Positions 9,902-23,210 of a DNA stretch of 64,000 bases are shown here, piece after piece. Source of the DNA: Hedera helix (taxonomy: Eukaryota > Streptophyta > Magnoliopsida > Apiales > Araliaceae); assembly GCA_947179155.2 (NCBI GenBank), contig OX359266.1:1794237-1858236 (forward strand). Reading direction: 5' to 3'. The position numbers were made by a program, and so were the translations under genes. Numbering within the stretch: position 1 is the stretch's first letter; every line of letters starts with the position of its first letter. The notes below the pieces were generated by a model. That model saw nothing but the letters and a program-made list of their open reading frames with translations. It searched no databases and was not told the DNA's origin.

Positions 9902-12597
9902 TCATTTCTGTATATTGCTCGCAGCCAAGCAGTTCTCTGACTGCTTCTGCAGGGCTGGCCTTGCCTGCTCAATAGTTAACAAGCAATAATATAAGTATCT
10001 AAACAGGGACTACAATGAATTACTGAATCCGAAAGATTGTAAGAAAGAGCAAATTTGGCCTCACCTTATAAATAAGCTTTTCGTCCTTGGCATCCTCGGA
10101 TGTATTGTTCGAAATCTGCAACTTTTCTTTCAACAACTTGGTTAGCTCCCTCAAACTTTTCTCATTCAAAGCCTCCTTTTGCTCGTCATTCAGAGCATTG
10201 TCTTTCTTGTTTGTCTTCGCCTTCTCTTTTGTAAGCTCAAACTTTTTTCCACCGAGGTCAATGTTCTCCTTGTCATCTGAAACATGGTTTAACTTCTTAA
10301 TTGTCGTTGTCTTAGTAGAAGATTTCTTCACCAGTGTCGAGTGGATTGGAGAAGCAATATGACCTAAGCCCACTACACTTGATGGGAACTGGTTGGTAAG
10401 TGAATCATCTGCCAAAATTGAGGCAAAAACATAGCCCTTAACAGATGCTGGAGACTTGGACAACTGTTCACAAGTTGGTTTAGTCTCATTAGAGTCCTTA
10501 GCACCCATGGAAGTAATTAAGTCCTCTTGAACTGAAAGATCAGTTGCTAACTCTAATCCTAATTCTTTGGCGACTGACTTTTCTGAATCCAGCTCAACAG
10601 ATGAATCAATGGAATTTGTTTCTGGTTGATCATCATTTTCCTTGGGATCATTGCAGTTCAGAATTTCAGAGTTAAATTCTTTCCTCGTCTCAAATTTCAA
10701 TTGCTCATGTGGATTGTCAGTATCCATGGGAAAAACTTCAACTGTAAAACATTATACCATATAAAACAATCACTAACATATATGCAGGAAAAAAACCCCC
10801 ATAACAAGTTGATAAACGAGAAGTGAATAATCAAGTAAAAGATAACAGGTTAAAGGAGAGGGACAAAATCAACCCACCCTCGCTTTCTATAGCATCAGTT
10901 TTCATATCTGTAGCAGCTTTTTCCTCAGAATCCAGATCCACATCAATATTCAAAGATTCTTCAATTTCCAATTTCAAAAGTTCACTTGAATTTTCGGTAT
11001 CAGAGAGGGACAAATTAGCTCCCAAATCATTAGACCCTGTAAAAGCAGTCCTCATCAGAATCATAAAACAAGTATCAGCTACCTAAAAGCTACTGTTTAA
11101 TAACAATTTAGATGTTCAAAACATCATTCAAATAGAAAGAAATCAAGTTAATCTTACCCTTGTTTGTGAGAACTTTATTTTGCATGTCAAATGCCTTCTC
11201 CTCCATGTTCTCATCTACCGGAACTTCTGTAAGATCAAGTATCTCATTACTCACTTCATGGTTATCACCTGATTCCTCTTGAACATCAAAATCTTTCATA
11301 TCTCCCGCACTTTCTGATTTCACTACATCTGATTCATTAAGAGCCTCCGAAATTTCATCTGATATCGCCTTTGGCTCATCAACTTCATTGTCTCCTGTTT
11401 CCTCTTGAACACCATCGTCTTTCACATCTGTAACAATTTCAGAATCCACAGAATCTGATTTATTAACCGACTCTTGCAATACTGTTTGTGAATCATTGCC
11501 TGCATCTGTTTTGGTTTCGGTATCAAATATAAAAAATTTAGACAAAAAAAAAAAACAAGGTATATATTACAGAACAATTACAAGTATGAATATAGTAACA
11601 ATTATTCCAGATTCTTTCACAGTTCCACGTCACACTCAATTTTTCACAGATTTGCTCCAATAATTAGATATGGATACCAGCAAACTCCAAGGACAAATTC
11701 TAGAATCAGCTTAAATCTATCACGCATATGCGACTAATCTCAATGTGAAACTGATGGAACAAAACCAAAACAAGAATTAAACATACCAGACACGCTCATA
11801 TTATCCGAAACTTCACCCAGATCATTTTCAGAAATTTCTGAAGCAATCAAATCAATCTTGATTGCTTTGTTCATATCTTTCCCCATCCGAATCGACTCCA
11901 CCAATTTCTTATCGGTCAACCTCGCTGACCGCCTGGTACTGTACACCCTCTGTACAGTACCCACTTCCTCCTCTTTCTTCAAATTAGTCTGGCTAGTCGA
12001 AACGGCCGCCGCCTTTCTCCGGCTATTTGGTACAACAGCGGGTGTCTCAGGTACCTCACTTTCCTTCGATTGGATCTCCATTCGGCTAACGGTAGCCACC
12101 GGGACTGTCTTTCTGCTGCTACAAACAGCCGGGGTTTTAGGAATATTGCCTTTGGCTTCTTCCATAATCTCCCCAGAAATCGCCCTTCTCGTCATTCGGC
12201 GAGTACTTTTTGTCATTATCTGCACACTTTCCGATTCCTCTCCGGCCGGTTTTCTCCGAGTGGAGGTTCTCCGTCCGGTAGGAGGAATCTTCGGCGAATT
12301 CACCACATTCCTCTCTGGCGAATCAATTGAAGATTCTTCTGTTACGGATTCAGATGGCTTTAAGAAATCCTCAATCCCTTCAACCTAATAAATAAATAAC
12401 AAAATAAAGTAAATCAAATCAATATACGCATATACAGAGATTGGAAAAGACATATAAATAAGGATTTGACGAAATAAACTTACAATCTCAAGAGATTTGA
12501 GAGCATCAGCCATGGCAATGTTGGCCATGTTGGCTGGGATTTTGTTCAACTTGCAGAGAGCTTGGAGCTCTTTCCTTGCGAGGCTATGGAAATCCAT
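9902..12597 (-). CDS. Plant-specific acidic/lysine-rich protein of unknown function
   Basis: Six exons on the minus strand: 12597-12484, 12384-11787, 11505-11158, 11036-10878, 10741-10065 and 9964-9902, joined in phase to 652 residues. The conserved N-terminus begins MDFHSLARKELQALCKLNKI and continues to PANMANIAMADAL, which resembles a short helical SAP-like segment. A basic, Ser/Thr-rich stretch follows (RRTSTRRK, STRRMTRRA, SRRKAAAV, TRRSARL), then long Asp/Glu-rich repeats such as VQEESGDN and VQEETGDN, and a Lys/Glu-rich helical C-terminus (SLRELTKLLKEKLQIS). It looks nuclear and largely disordered. I recall uncharacterised Arabidopsis proteins of this type but know no proven function. 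Exon 3 has a second in-frame AG acceptor six bases downstream. The final small exon (ARPALQKQSENCLAASNIQK) is the least certain. Confidence 0.78.
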
Positions 12598-12702
12598 TTG
12601 GTTTGGTGGGTTAATGGAAAATGTAGGTAAGGTGTTTGATGAATTGCTACAGTGGAGAATGAGAAAGCAGCTGCGCTTGTGACTTTGGTGTTGTGGAGAA
12701 GA

Positions 12703-12711
12703 TGTATATAC

Positions 12712-12743
<32 letters not shown>

Positions 12744-12745
12744 GC
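12703..12745. repeat. TA/CA microsatellite in the upstream region of the 9902-12597 gene
   Basis: (TA)n then (CA)n about 105-150 bp before the start codon, in the likely leader or core promoter. Confidence 0.8.
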
Positions 12746-12786
12746 GTGTGTTTTACTAGGGTGACTATCGGAAACCCTTCGGAATT

Positions 12787-12797
12787 AGACCGTTAGA
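12787..12797 (-). promoter_or_regulatory. MSA-like element (MYB3R site)
   Basis: On the minus strand the site reads TCTAACGGTCT, matching the mitosis-specific activator consensus YCYAACGGYYA at 10 of 11 positions, about 190 bp upstream of the start codon of the 9902-12597 gene. Such sites drive G2/M expression through three-repeat MYB proteins. A single site is weak evidence. Confidence 0.45.
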
Positions 12798-12799
12798 GC

Positions 12800-15030
12800 G
12801 GAAGATTTGAAATTTGAATTTTTCCCAGCAAATACATTTCTTTACTATGGGCCACTCGAATGGACTAGACCAAAACTTGGGCTTTAGAGCCCACTTTTTT
12901 GGATTATAACCAATTAAATTTATTTATTTTAAAAACTTTGTTGGTGAACGAATCCCATGTAGAATGAGACTGCATCTATTGGGCCACACGTTTAATGATT
13001 TAAATTTTTGGGCTGAAAACCTAAGGACTTTTGTTTGCCAGGAAGACCCATAACAAAATTTGATTCTCAATACAAATGTCACCAAATTTTTAAAACTCAT
13101 CCCAGATGTAATAATCTATTTCCGTTTAAAATTATAAAATTATTATTAATTTTTTTAAAATTAATTTGATATATTTTAAAATTTAAAATTGATATGATTT
13201 ATTTAAAATTTTAAAATAATAAATGTTATAATTAGCAGTATTTTTAAATAGTTTATAATATTTATAATTGTATTGACACAAAATAAATTCATCTCAATTT
13301 TGAATTTAAAAATATTTAAAATTAACTTTTTAAAAGTCAATATTAATTTTTTAATTTGAAAAAGATGAAGTATAACATATTAAGATATACATCGATTGAA
13401 AAAAAATTGGTTTCCAATGACTTCTATTTCAATAGGGGTGAGTGAGTTATACGAAGACCAAGTGCCCATCACTAATTTTATGTTAAACTTTAAGTTATAA
13501 CTTCTAGTAAGTATTTATTGAAATAACAAGAAAATTTGATGGTATTATCTGCAAAATAATGGCTAAAAATAAAAAATATATTATTATTGAAATATGCGAT
13601 TAATGATAAAAACCTAAAATACGTGAGTTTGTATAATTAAGTTAGAAACAAATAGTTATTGACAAATAAGCTTCTTCTTTTTTTGTCAAATAAATAACCA
13701 AAAGTTTTTTTTTCTTCTCTCAAATAAGCAACCTAAAAGACAAAAAAAGTAAGAAGAAACGTGGGGATGGGGGGAAAAAAATGGGGAACGGACAGTTTAT
13801 TTTAGATAATTGATATTTTTATAAATAAAAATAATAGTTTCATAATTTCTTTCTTACAGAAATAGTAAATAGACCCTATACTTATGTGAGAGAAAAATTT
13901 GTGGAATTATAATTTTTGCGTGTGAAAATATAAATTCTCTTTATTTTATCCAACCTTAAAAAACATGCTTCTTATTATTATTTTAGTAATTTTTGAACTT
14001 GTGTGAGACACATGCTAATGTGACACGAGAGATATATTATATAGAACTATAAATTTTATGAGAAATAAAAAAATAATAACACAAAAGTTTTTGTTTTTTT
14101 TTTGTTTTTTGTTGTTGTGTTAAATAGAGTGTAGCATTCCAATAAAGAGATTACATATAATTATGATTCTACAATACTAATACTTACATGTGCTGTCCAA
14201 AATTAATTATCTTGTAAGTATGCCATGATTATCCAAAAAAATCAAGACTATTCAGTTGACTCACTGTTATAAAAAACCAACAGTCATTAAATTGCATTAT
14301 TAAAATTTCAACCAAAATTACTTGTCTAAATATTTTAATAGGTGGGCTCCATACAATCTCTCGTTTGTAATTAATAATAAATAATTATGTTTTTACGTGT
14401 CACATTAAATAAGATTTTTTAAATATACAGCGTGACATAAAAAAATCACCAAAAAAGTGACTAAGATTTTATCTTATTTTATAAATAACCCCTTTATTTG
14501 TAAATAAAGATGATAAATTTAAATTCCAATAAACTAGACATTAGTCATATAAGGTGTCTTCCGATAAATTCAGTCACAAAAATATACAAGTCACAACCTC
14601 CCGCAGTCAAAATGGGTATGCTTCATTTAGATTCATGACACAAAAGGGTGGAAATATGCTTCATAATGACACAAAAATGGGACATATTTTCACCAGCGAG
14701 TGACAATCTCAACCAAAAGCCCAATAAGAAGTGAACGATTATCGAGGACCGCAAGAAGTAATAGTCCGGCTAGAGGCCCATAGGATAGCATATTGAGGAC
14801 ATAACTCGTGCGTTTTGTTAATCAGTGAGTCAACACTGGCGATTCAATCCGTCTTCAACACACCAATAGATACATCCAACTAGAAAGAGATATATAGAGA
14901 GAGAAAGGTAGAGAGAGAAAGATAGAAAAAAAGGTTCTTAGACCGATAATCAACTGCCGATAATTGTATCTTACAGGTGATTCACTTATGAATTTGTTAT
15001 AGAAGCCCTGGATATGAATTTCCCCTAAAT
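12800..15030. other. AT-rich intergenic region, no gene seen
   Basis: About 2.2 kb of AT-rich DNA. At 13120-13400 it resembles a decayed Stowaway-like MITE (TTAAAATTGATATG and CTCAATTTTGAATTT on facing arms). Near 14880-14930 there is a GA-rich stretch that is probably the promoter or leader of the PWWP gene. I see no open frame with protein similarity. Confidence 0.5.
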
Positions 15031-15034
15031 TTGA

Positions 15035-15145
15035 ATGGAAACCCTAACCCTAGCTACATCCCCAACCGTCGGATCCTCCAAATGGGACGACCTTCGGATC
15101 CTCTGTACTCATTACCAATTCTCAATCTTCTTCTCCGGAGGTTAA
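15035..15145 (+). CDS. Possible upstream ORF (36 aa) in the PWWP gene leader
   Basis: ATG GAA ACC CTA ACC opens a 36-codon frame ending GGA GGT TAA, about 230 bp before the main start codon. It overlaps a telo-box-like AAACCCTAA at 15039-15047. The text contains SSKWDDLRILC and QFSIFF. Whether the region is transcribed as leader is not shown. It could be a translated uORF, a chance frame, or a leader that is partly spliced out (GTTAAG at 15141). Confidence 0.3.
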   Translation: METLTLATSPTVGSSKWDDLRILCTHYQFSIFFSGG

Positions 15146-15371
15146 GCTATTAAATTTTTAATTTTTATATCTCCTTTTGTTTGGATTCAATTTAGTATTT
15201 TAGGTTTGTTCTATTTTAATTGAAATAGATTAACAATTTAGTATAATTGGTTTCTAAATCTCGTTGAAGATCATCAAAAGTTTCTTTTATTACAGACAGT
15301 AGGAGTAGAGAGTACAGATAAATATAGACATTATATATATATATATTTATATAGATATTAGCTAGGGGGAG

Positions 15372-18300
15372 ATGGGAAGTTCGGACACTGGTACGAGCAC
15401 GGGCGTGGTTGATTGCAGTGTTGGGACCATCGTTTGGGTCCGGCGACGGAATGGTTCATGGTGGCCCGGTAAGATTCTAGGCCCGGATGAGCTCTCGGCT
15501 TCTCATCTTATGTCTCCTCGATCTGGAACTCCAGTCAAGCTTCTTGGGAGGGAAGACGCCAGTGTGTAAGTCTGCTTAAGCTCACTATGGACTGACTCAT
15601 GAGTTTTATGATTAAGTGACTTTGCTATTTTGGGTATATGGATTCGTCGGCATAATTATCTATGCTTGTTTCATGGCCTTAATGTTCCTGTATTTTGTTA
15701 TTACTCAAATATTTGGCTCATATCTCATAAAGGCTGCATTGCTTAAATTTTGAAATGAAAATATACTAGAGACTAGAATGTGTTTATACCCATATCAAAC
15801 TATGATTTGTATAAGATGTACAAGGCATGCTTCAGGGGGTGCACGAACGTGATAAGTAAAATAGAAAAGGGACAACATGTTTGGAAGTTTTCTTGGCTCA
15901 ATTACTAGACATGTCCACATATTTTCTATTCAAATATTATTTGCGATGTTTTGGACTCAATCTCAAATGACTTCTCAAATTTCCTGCTTGTTCGGATTCT
16001 CTTGATATGTTTTAATTAAGTTAAAACCTATATGGTTAATTACTCGTTGTTTGTTAAAAAGGCGTAAAAAATATCGAGGGATTTTCTACAAATGTTTGGT
16101 AGTTTAATAGTTATGCAATTTCTTGAAATGGAACAGCATCATGTTCATGTAATTTGGTATTGCTATTGTATACCACATTTGAGTGTAACGATAAGAAGCT
16201 TGTTATCCTTACAAGTTTTAGTTCCTTATATAATACATTCTTGCTTTCCTTCTCAAAAAAAGAGAGCTCTCTGGATTGGTGCTTTAAAGTGGAGAAGGTT
16301 GGCATTTCAGGGACAACATTGTTAATCATCGGCGCAATCTAGTTTTCACGGAGACCATTTGAAATGTTTGGACCTTAAGGAAGTGCACTGAGAAAACAAG
16401 AAGTGGCCATGCTCGAGATTATAAAATTTCTGGAGCCTATTATAGATCTTCTTTTGCATCCTTCTTGTACAAGAATTATTTTCAATGCATTAAGGTTGTC
16501 ATTACTGGTTGTTTTCTTTTATCAGAAAGTACAGCATCGAAAGTAACATGAATTTAATTTGCTTATATAGAAAGTTGGATTTTTGTGTAGTGCTCATGAT
16601 ATTCTTTCTTTATATTGGTGAAAAATTATTTTTTGGTTCGGTGTGTTATCAGGGATTGGTACAATTTGGAGAAGTCTAAGCGTGTGAAGGCATTTCGATG
16701 TGGCGAGTTTGATGATTGTATTGAAAGGGCTGAAGCTTCACAGGGAATGCCTCCTAAAAAAAGAGAGAAATATGCACGTCGGGAAGATGCTATTATTCAT
16801 GCTCTTGAACTTGAGAAGCAATATTTGGAGAAACAATATGGCAAATTAGGTTGTTCTTCTAATGGTAAGAGCAGTAAATCATCTGATGGTGTAAAAAAAG
16901 AGTTTGAAACATCTTCAGGAAGCTTGGGACATGGTGATGGCAAACATGTGCACCCTAAATCTCGTCAACTTTCGGAGGAATTGGATCTGCCGCTCGAGGG
17001 AAAGAACAAGGATCATCATCTGCAAACACAGGAAGTCAAAGAGGGAAGTCAGCTGAGCGGGGATGATGATAATTCTGATGTACTACCTCGGATGAGAGGT
17101 TTGCAGGACTTTGGTCTTCGGACTGCTTCTTCAAAGCGAAAGATTTTTCCTTCCGCTGCTTCCAATGGTTCTCAGAGTCCGTTTGATAATAGTTCTGATA
17201 CTCCTCTTAATGGTGGTCTTGACACTGAGAATATGAATCATGCCAATGATAAAACTTCCTTAGAGAAAAGGAAAAGGTCACACGAGGTGTTGGCTGAAGA
17301 ATCCTTTGTCAAGAGGCGTGATAAGCGCCGTCCTCTTGTTCAAGTACTTGAGAGTAGTGTAAAGTTACCAGCTCCTCACTCCTTGCAGCCTGAAGATAGT
17401 AGTGTTTCTCTCTTTGTAACTGAAGATGAGCAAACGGGAGTTGCAGTCTGTGCAAAGAGGAGCAAACATACGCACCACTCTAAGTTCAGCGATTCAACTG
17501 GAGATAATGAAATCCATTCCGAACATATGGACATTTCGCCTTCCAAGTATGAAGATAATAGCAATCCTCATCCTGTTGCTATCAGCAAGGAAAACACTTC
17601 TGGATCTACGGAAGATACTGAAACTGACTCTTCTGAGACTGATTCTCTTGAGTCAGATACGGATGAAGAAATGACTGCACTTTCAGGTATAATTGTGTTT
17701 GCTTTTGTTTCTTACTACAGAATCCTTACTATCTTCATACACTTAACAGTTCTTTGTAGTGTTCATACTTCTTATGTTTGCAGTATCTGCATGCTCAGTG
17801 ATGCGCTTCCATTCAATATCTTCTATCTATTTTCAATAATGATTGTTTCATACTTTTATTCACTTTTGCCAGATTGTATGCCTACTTGGGTATTGTTTAA
17901 CTTTATTCTTCCCTTGTTTTTACTTAAGCAATTATATATTCATGCATGCAATGTCATTGCTAGTTTGTTCGTATTCATTTTGAGATGCTCGGTTATTGCT
18001 TGTGTTATTAGGCCAAGGTATAAGAATTAGGTAATATATTGTGAAATTATATTTGGGAAAGATAAATTCCCTTCCTGGCCTCATTTGGATTTGGTTATTT
18101 TTTGAGAAGTACACTCTTCTCAATGAGCTTATACTGGTCGCATAATATGGAAGTTTTGAAAACGGTACCATGTCATAATATGGAATTGTTTAAAACAGTA
18201 CCATGGCTCTTTACCAATACATTTCTAGTATATTTAATCTTGCGTGAGCATTTATCTCGTTTTATTGCATAAAAGGTCGAGTTGTTGACCCAAGTCCTAG

Positions 18301-21300
18301 GGGAAAAAGGAAAAAGAGCAAGAGCAAGAAAGCAAAAAAAGAAGGAAGTGATATTTTGGGTTTATGGGAGATATACGTTTCTAAAATAATGATTATAATT
18401 TATATGTTGGATATTTTAGTTTATTTACATATATATATTTTTTATTACTGATGCTAGTATAATTTAAATCTAGGACTTTTTGGTAATTTAGTACATAAGT
18501 TTTGGACTATGGGAAGTATTAATGTTATTCTTGTCCTTTAATCAGCTGAATCGTGTGTAAACTTTTAAAGCTTTTTACTTGAAATATGTTATTATAGAAA
18601 AAAACTTATTTCTTTGAGATTTTTATTCCTTCTATCCTTATCTTGATATAGTTTCTTTTTCTGATGTCATAATATTTGCCTAATATGAATTTTGATAGAG
18701 ACTTTTAGAGCAAAGTGTCTAGGGGCAACGTTCTCAGAACCGGTTTGTTCAGCGAACCGAAAAAGATACCGGGTGGATGGGTCACTGGTTCAACCAGTGG
18801 TCGAACCGTTATTGAATCAGTGATTCATAAATATATAAAAATATATATTATTAATAATTAATAAAATTTTAAAATATCTAATTTTTTGTAAGCTAAAATA
18901 TAGTGAAATTATGTTATATTATTGGTAAAAATATTTTTGAAAAAAAAAATACTTCGAAACCGGTTTAGTCTGGGCAATTAACCGGTTTTACTGGTTGAAC
19001 TGGTGGTTGAAAGAGAACCGGTTCAACCGGTCCTACCGCCGGTTCCAAACCGGTTTTCAAAACATTGTCTAGGGGATTATGCATCATCACCACACATCAA
19101 CTCACAACAAAAAGCACTAGTCTAAAGTTATGAAATTCAATGATGAGCATTTCAACGTCATTTTAATACATTTATCCTTGGGAGTATCAGATACGCTGGG
19201 AAGGATAAGAGAAATTAATGATAACTGATACGATGGCATACCTGTCACAGCATTACGTTGTTAACGGATGTGACATTTCTGCATTTGCACTAAAAGAATG
19301 TGTGCATTCATGCAAATGGTGTTATTATTAAATCTTTTGTGTTTAGAGTTAATATTGTCCAAGACTAGAATCTATGTTTCAAGGCAGCATCCTCTTTTGT
19401 GAGGCAGAATCTATGTTTTTGTTGCTTCAATGAAGATTCTAATCACTGTTTCCTCCCACGTCATTACTAATGCTGTGATGTGAATGTATTATTGGTATTT
19501 CATATGTTGGTTCTCACACACGCATTAGGGGCTTTGTTGATTGTTTGTCTCTGAACAATGGCATATGTATCTGTAAGGTTTGTTCTGTTTGTCAAGAAAA
19601 TGGGATCTTCTTCTTATGACTAACATAATAATAATAATAACAGTATACGAATAATAATAATTATAGTGGTATTTTTTTTCTTCATGACCAAATATCAACT
19701 TAATATTTTTGCTGGTTTTCTGAACACAATGGTCTTATCGTCATTTGCTTGGGCCCTTGATCTGTAAACCTGGGCAGCACATGTTTATTTTTTCTTTTCT
19801 TAAATTTTCTTTTGAGCTAAAGAAAGTCCAAGTTCTTTTGTTAGGAAAGAAAAGACTTCATTCGTTCCAAATTATAAGATCATTATCGACTTTTGAAGTC
19901 AAACTCAAAATTGACATGATTCGTTAACCATTATGAAATAAATAATTTTATAATTACTACTACTTTTTAGATAGTTTACAATTTTCATCATTGTGTTAAC
20001 TAGAATTAAATGGATTTTATGTCAATTTTGAGTTTGAAAATGTCTCGGATTGACTTCAAGTCAATGGTTTTATATTTTGGAACGGCGGTAGTATTATCAG
20101 TATTGTGAGGGAGAATTGACAATGATCTCCAGATGCCTGCTAGTTCATCATGGACCATTGACTATTGACCAACCATCTTTCTCTTTGTACAACACTTACA
20201 GGCGCAGCATAAGTATGTTAAATGTTGTTTTTGAATTTTATAAGTTTGAATCAATTATGCTGGTTATTTGGAGTTTTTCTTTACTCTTTGAGCTTAACTC
20301 TTTTTGCTTGGTTGTCTAGATGAATCCATAGAATTCAGGCCAAAATCTATGGGAAAATCTGAAGCACAGGAGGAACATGGGAGCATGAGCAGTGAGGAGC
20401 CTGATGACTTGGGGCCTGCCAGTGACATGTCGCACCCTTCTCCTAATGACGATGTTTCAGCTAGTGTGGAGGTCTCCAAATGGCAACTGAAAGGAAAAAG
20501 GAATTCCCGAGCTCTTACAAAAAGATACGTGGATGTAACTGGTAGAAAGGTTTCCAGAGGATTCAATCATGGAATAAATTTAACTGGAAAGGGAAGCTAT
20601 GGTTCTGATGAGGCTGATCTCACTGAGAAGAATTTTGGAACCCAAATGGTTGAATATGGGTCTAGAGGTTTAGACGGTAACAACCGTTGTATCACCAGCT
20701 GGGAGGACCTGGCTTGGAACGATCAACCTGTCCAGAAAGGATACTGGGGGGATTCCGTTGAGTACATGGATCCTGTATTTGTTGGTCGTCGTTTTGGTGA
20801 CAGGGTGAAGTGCATGTTGGTAGAAGTAGATTTGAAAGTCCAATCAAGTTATCAAAGAGAACATGTCCCAATGATTTCACTGATGAGCAAGGTAAATGGG
20901 CAGGCTATAGTAGGGCACCCTGTTCAAATTGAAGCACTAGAAAATGGTTCATCTGATGCTCTTCTGGCTGCAGCTGATGAACTTGGCCAGGACTATGATA
21001 CAACACTTCCACCAGTGTGGAGGACTGCCAGGAGGACAGCCAATTGTCGAGTCCCCCGCCCACGCTCATCATCAACAGTGGATGGCGACGAAAATGCCGA
21101 GCATCTTCAGCATGTACATCAAGACAGAAAAGGTTCGTCAAGGAAATCAAATGCAGCTAGTTTCAGTCAGACGGCGAGCATGGCGGGGAAGAGCTCAACT
21201 CATGTTTCCCACCCTTCAACTGACAGGAAGTTCCTCAGAAAGCCAGCAAAGAAGATGAGTATATCTTCAAGCCAAAAGACAAGAACACTTTCTTCAATCG

Positions 21301-21461
21301 CTACACAGCAAAAACACAACAATCATCTGAAACCAGGTACCAACAGTTATCGGGTAAATGGGCTAATCAAACCCGAGATAGTGCCCACTGCAGTTGCTTG
21401 TATCCCTGTTAAGCTAGTATTCAGTAGGTTATATGAAGAGTTGGTTGGCCGCCATCAATAA
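15372..21461 (+). CDS. PWWP domain-containing protein, At1g51745-like
   Basis: Three exons, 15372-15565, 16653-17686 and 20320-21461, join in phase to 789 residues. The N-terminus MGSSDTGTSTGVVDCSVGTI leads into a PWWP fold (VWVRRRNGSWWPGKILG near residues 22-38), completed across the first splice by DWYNLEKSKRVKAFRCGEF. Next come a charged coiled-coil-like helix (REDAIIHALELEKQYLEKQY), a Ser/Asp-rich acidic linker, and a C-terminal part with a basic stretch (RRTANCRVPRPRSS). The conserved C-terminus includes WEDLAWNDQPVQKGYW and IPVKLVFSRLYEELVGRH. PWWP domains bind methylated histone tails on DNA, so a chromatin role is likely by family. Intron 2 is 2.6 kb and holds two MITEs. The start is the first ATG before the PWWP fold. 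No breaks seen. Confidence 0.88.
18726..19067. mobile_element. hAT-type MITE in intron 2 of the PWWP gene
   Basis: 342 bp with 22-bp terminal inverted repeats (CAACGTTCTCAGAACCGG and, inverted, CAATGTTTTGAAAACCGG; 18 of 22 over the full repeat). The 8-bp target duplication TCTAGGGG is perfect at 18718-18725 and 19068-19075. The inside is filled with AACCGGTTT motifs in both directions. An 8-bp target and no coding capacity fit a hAT-derived MITE. Confidence 0.88.
19857..20092. mobile_element. Stowaway-like MITE in intron 2 of the PWWP gene
   Basis: Facing ends CATTCGTTCCAAATTATAAG and TATATTTTGGAACGGCGGTAG form imperfect inverted repeats. Inner arms GTCAAACTCAAAATTGACAT and GTCAATTTTGAGTTTGA pair. 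Same family as 40532-40767. The TA target is partly decayed. Confidence 0.6.
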
Positions 21462-22842
21462 AAATTAGTCTTGGGGATCTAAGTGAAGCAATACAGAAAG
21501 TAATCAGTTAGCTACATGTAAATTGTAAGAGATCAATAATGTTATACTGCCAGTGCATCTATTGCTGCAATTTTTTCCTTCCTCATTAGGCCTGCCTTGT
21601 GCCCCTCAATTTAGTGTTGTGGAGTATAAAAATTCTGCAGACTCGGCTCAATAACAAGATGGAGCAGGTGTATGGACCAGGATTTATACGCGTGTCATGT
21701 TTTCGCGATCATATCCATGTTGTTCATGGGTTCCGGAGGACATAAATGAAGAACTGGAAGCCGTATGAATCAACTGCGAGACAGATAGAGGTAGGTTTCT
21801 GAAATTATAGAGATGAATGTATATTGTATTTCTCTCCGAGTTCATGACTTCATGTAGCTACAAACTTCAATTTAATTTTGAAATATAATGAAACCTAATA
21901 CTCTGTAGATCAATGCGTTAGTATTGGAGAGAGAGATTGGCTTCTCATCTTATTTTTTTGGTGCTCGATATATTGCCTTCTCAACACCCATCTTTTACAT
22001 TTCCCTTGAAAGTATTTGGAACGGATATTTACATCCTCCTGTTGGGCAGAGTAAATGATAAGAAAACAGTGGTACATAAGATGGCTAACAGCGAGACCTG
22101 TTTAGGTCCTAGTTTCAATTCTTAGCTTGATGGTTAAGAGCGAGGCTTGAAGTTTTTAGGTCCTAATTTCAATTCTTAGCGAAATGTATTAGCTTTATTT
22201 CTCTGCGCGAGTCTTGCATTAGTGATTACTGTAATTTTGAATAAGGTATTTATGTTGATTATTAAATACTCTATCCGTTTTATATTATTTGATTATTGTT
22301 AATGGTCCAAACGAGTCGAATTTCTCCAAACAGAGAGCTACTCAAATTCGACTCGTAAGCTTAAATTTTTACTCAAATTTGACTTGTATTCGAATTATAT
22401 TTTAAAATACGTTATTCAAATTCGACTCAACTCGAATTTTCATTACTCGAATTCGATGACGCTCGGATCGAATTATATTCAAATTACTATCGAGTTTCGA
22501 ATTCAAGCTTGAATTCAAATCGCCACATGGTAACTACTTTCATAATACATATAATTACTAATTGAACTTATTATTTTATTTAAAAATGAGAAAATCTAAT
22601 TACAATTATACTTTATAAATATAACATTATAATTAAAAGTACAAACAAAATAAAAAATAATAACTAATTATTTTAATTTTGTTTAATTATGTACATATTA
22701 TAAAAGAATGTATCAAGTATTGATTCGAATATATATAAATCGAGTATGTATCGAATTATAATTAATTCTAGTAGTTTGGATCTTAAACGATTAGAGTATA
22801 ACCTCATTCATAGTTTATATTGATATGATTTTCTTATTTAAG
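21462..22842. other. Intergenic region between PWWP gene and chromomethylase remnant
   Basis: Starts with the PWWP 3' UTR. At 22103-22180 the motif GGTCCTAGTTTCAATTCTTAG repeats as GGTCCTAATTTCAATTCTTAG 56 bp later, with GATGGTTAAGAGCGAGGC between; this looks like a decayed tRNA-derived SINE head. At 22310-22530 many CGAATTCGACTCG-type motifs lie in both directions, typical of a decayed hAT-like MITE, but I could not fix its ends. No gene is seen. Confidence 0.4.
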
Positions 22843-23210
22843 CGATTCTTACATCCCGAGCAAGATAGAGTCCTTACAGTTCGTGAGTTTGCAAGGTTAC
22901 AAGGGTTTAATTAGTATTATGAGTTCTACGGGGATGTTAAAGATAGGTAATTAGTCATTTCCTTTTACAACTCTGTCTTTTGCATTTGTTCAATTACGAT
23001 ATTCATCATTGTATTTAAAATATCTCAAATTGACTTTCAAAAAGTCAACTATACTTATTGATCTGATGGCAGTGGTTTGTGTCGTGATGCTTCATTTCAA
23101 CGCCATATCATATGATTAAACCAACTCTTGTCTATCCTCTTTTCTACTTTCTTTCAAATATTTTACTCCTTTGTGTCCTTTAGATGCTGTCAAGTGGGTA
23201 ACGCTGTGGC

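Noticed and set aside
12385..12741. 118-codon frame with Tyr/Ile run
   Set aside because: Contains the true first exon but its start lies in a TA microsatellite; the ATG at 12597 gives the conserved N-terminus.
17687..18030. Extension of the PWWP exon 2 frame to 18030
   Set aside because: A GTATAA donor at 17687 joins in phase to exon 3; the read-through part is hydrophobic intron text.
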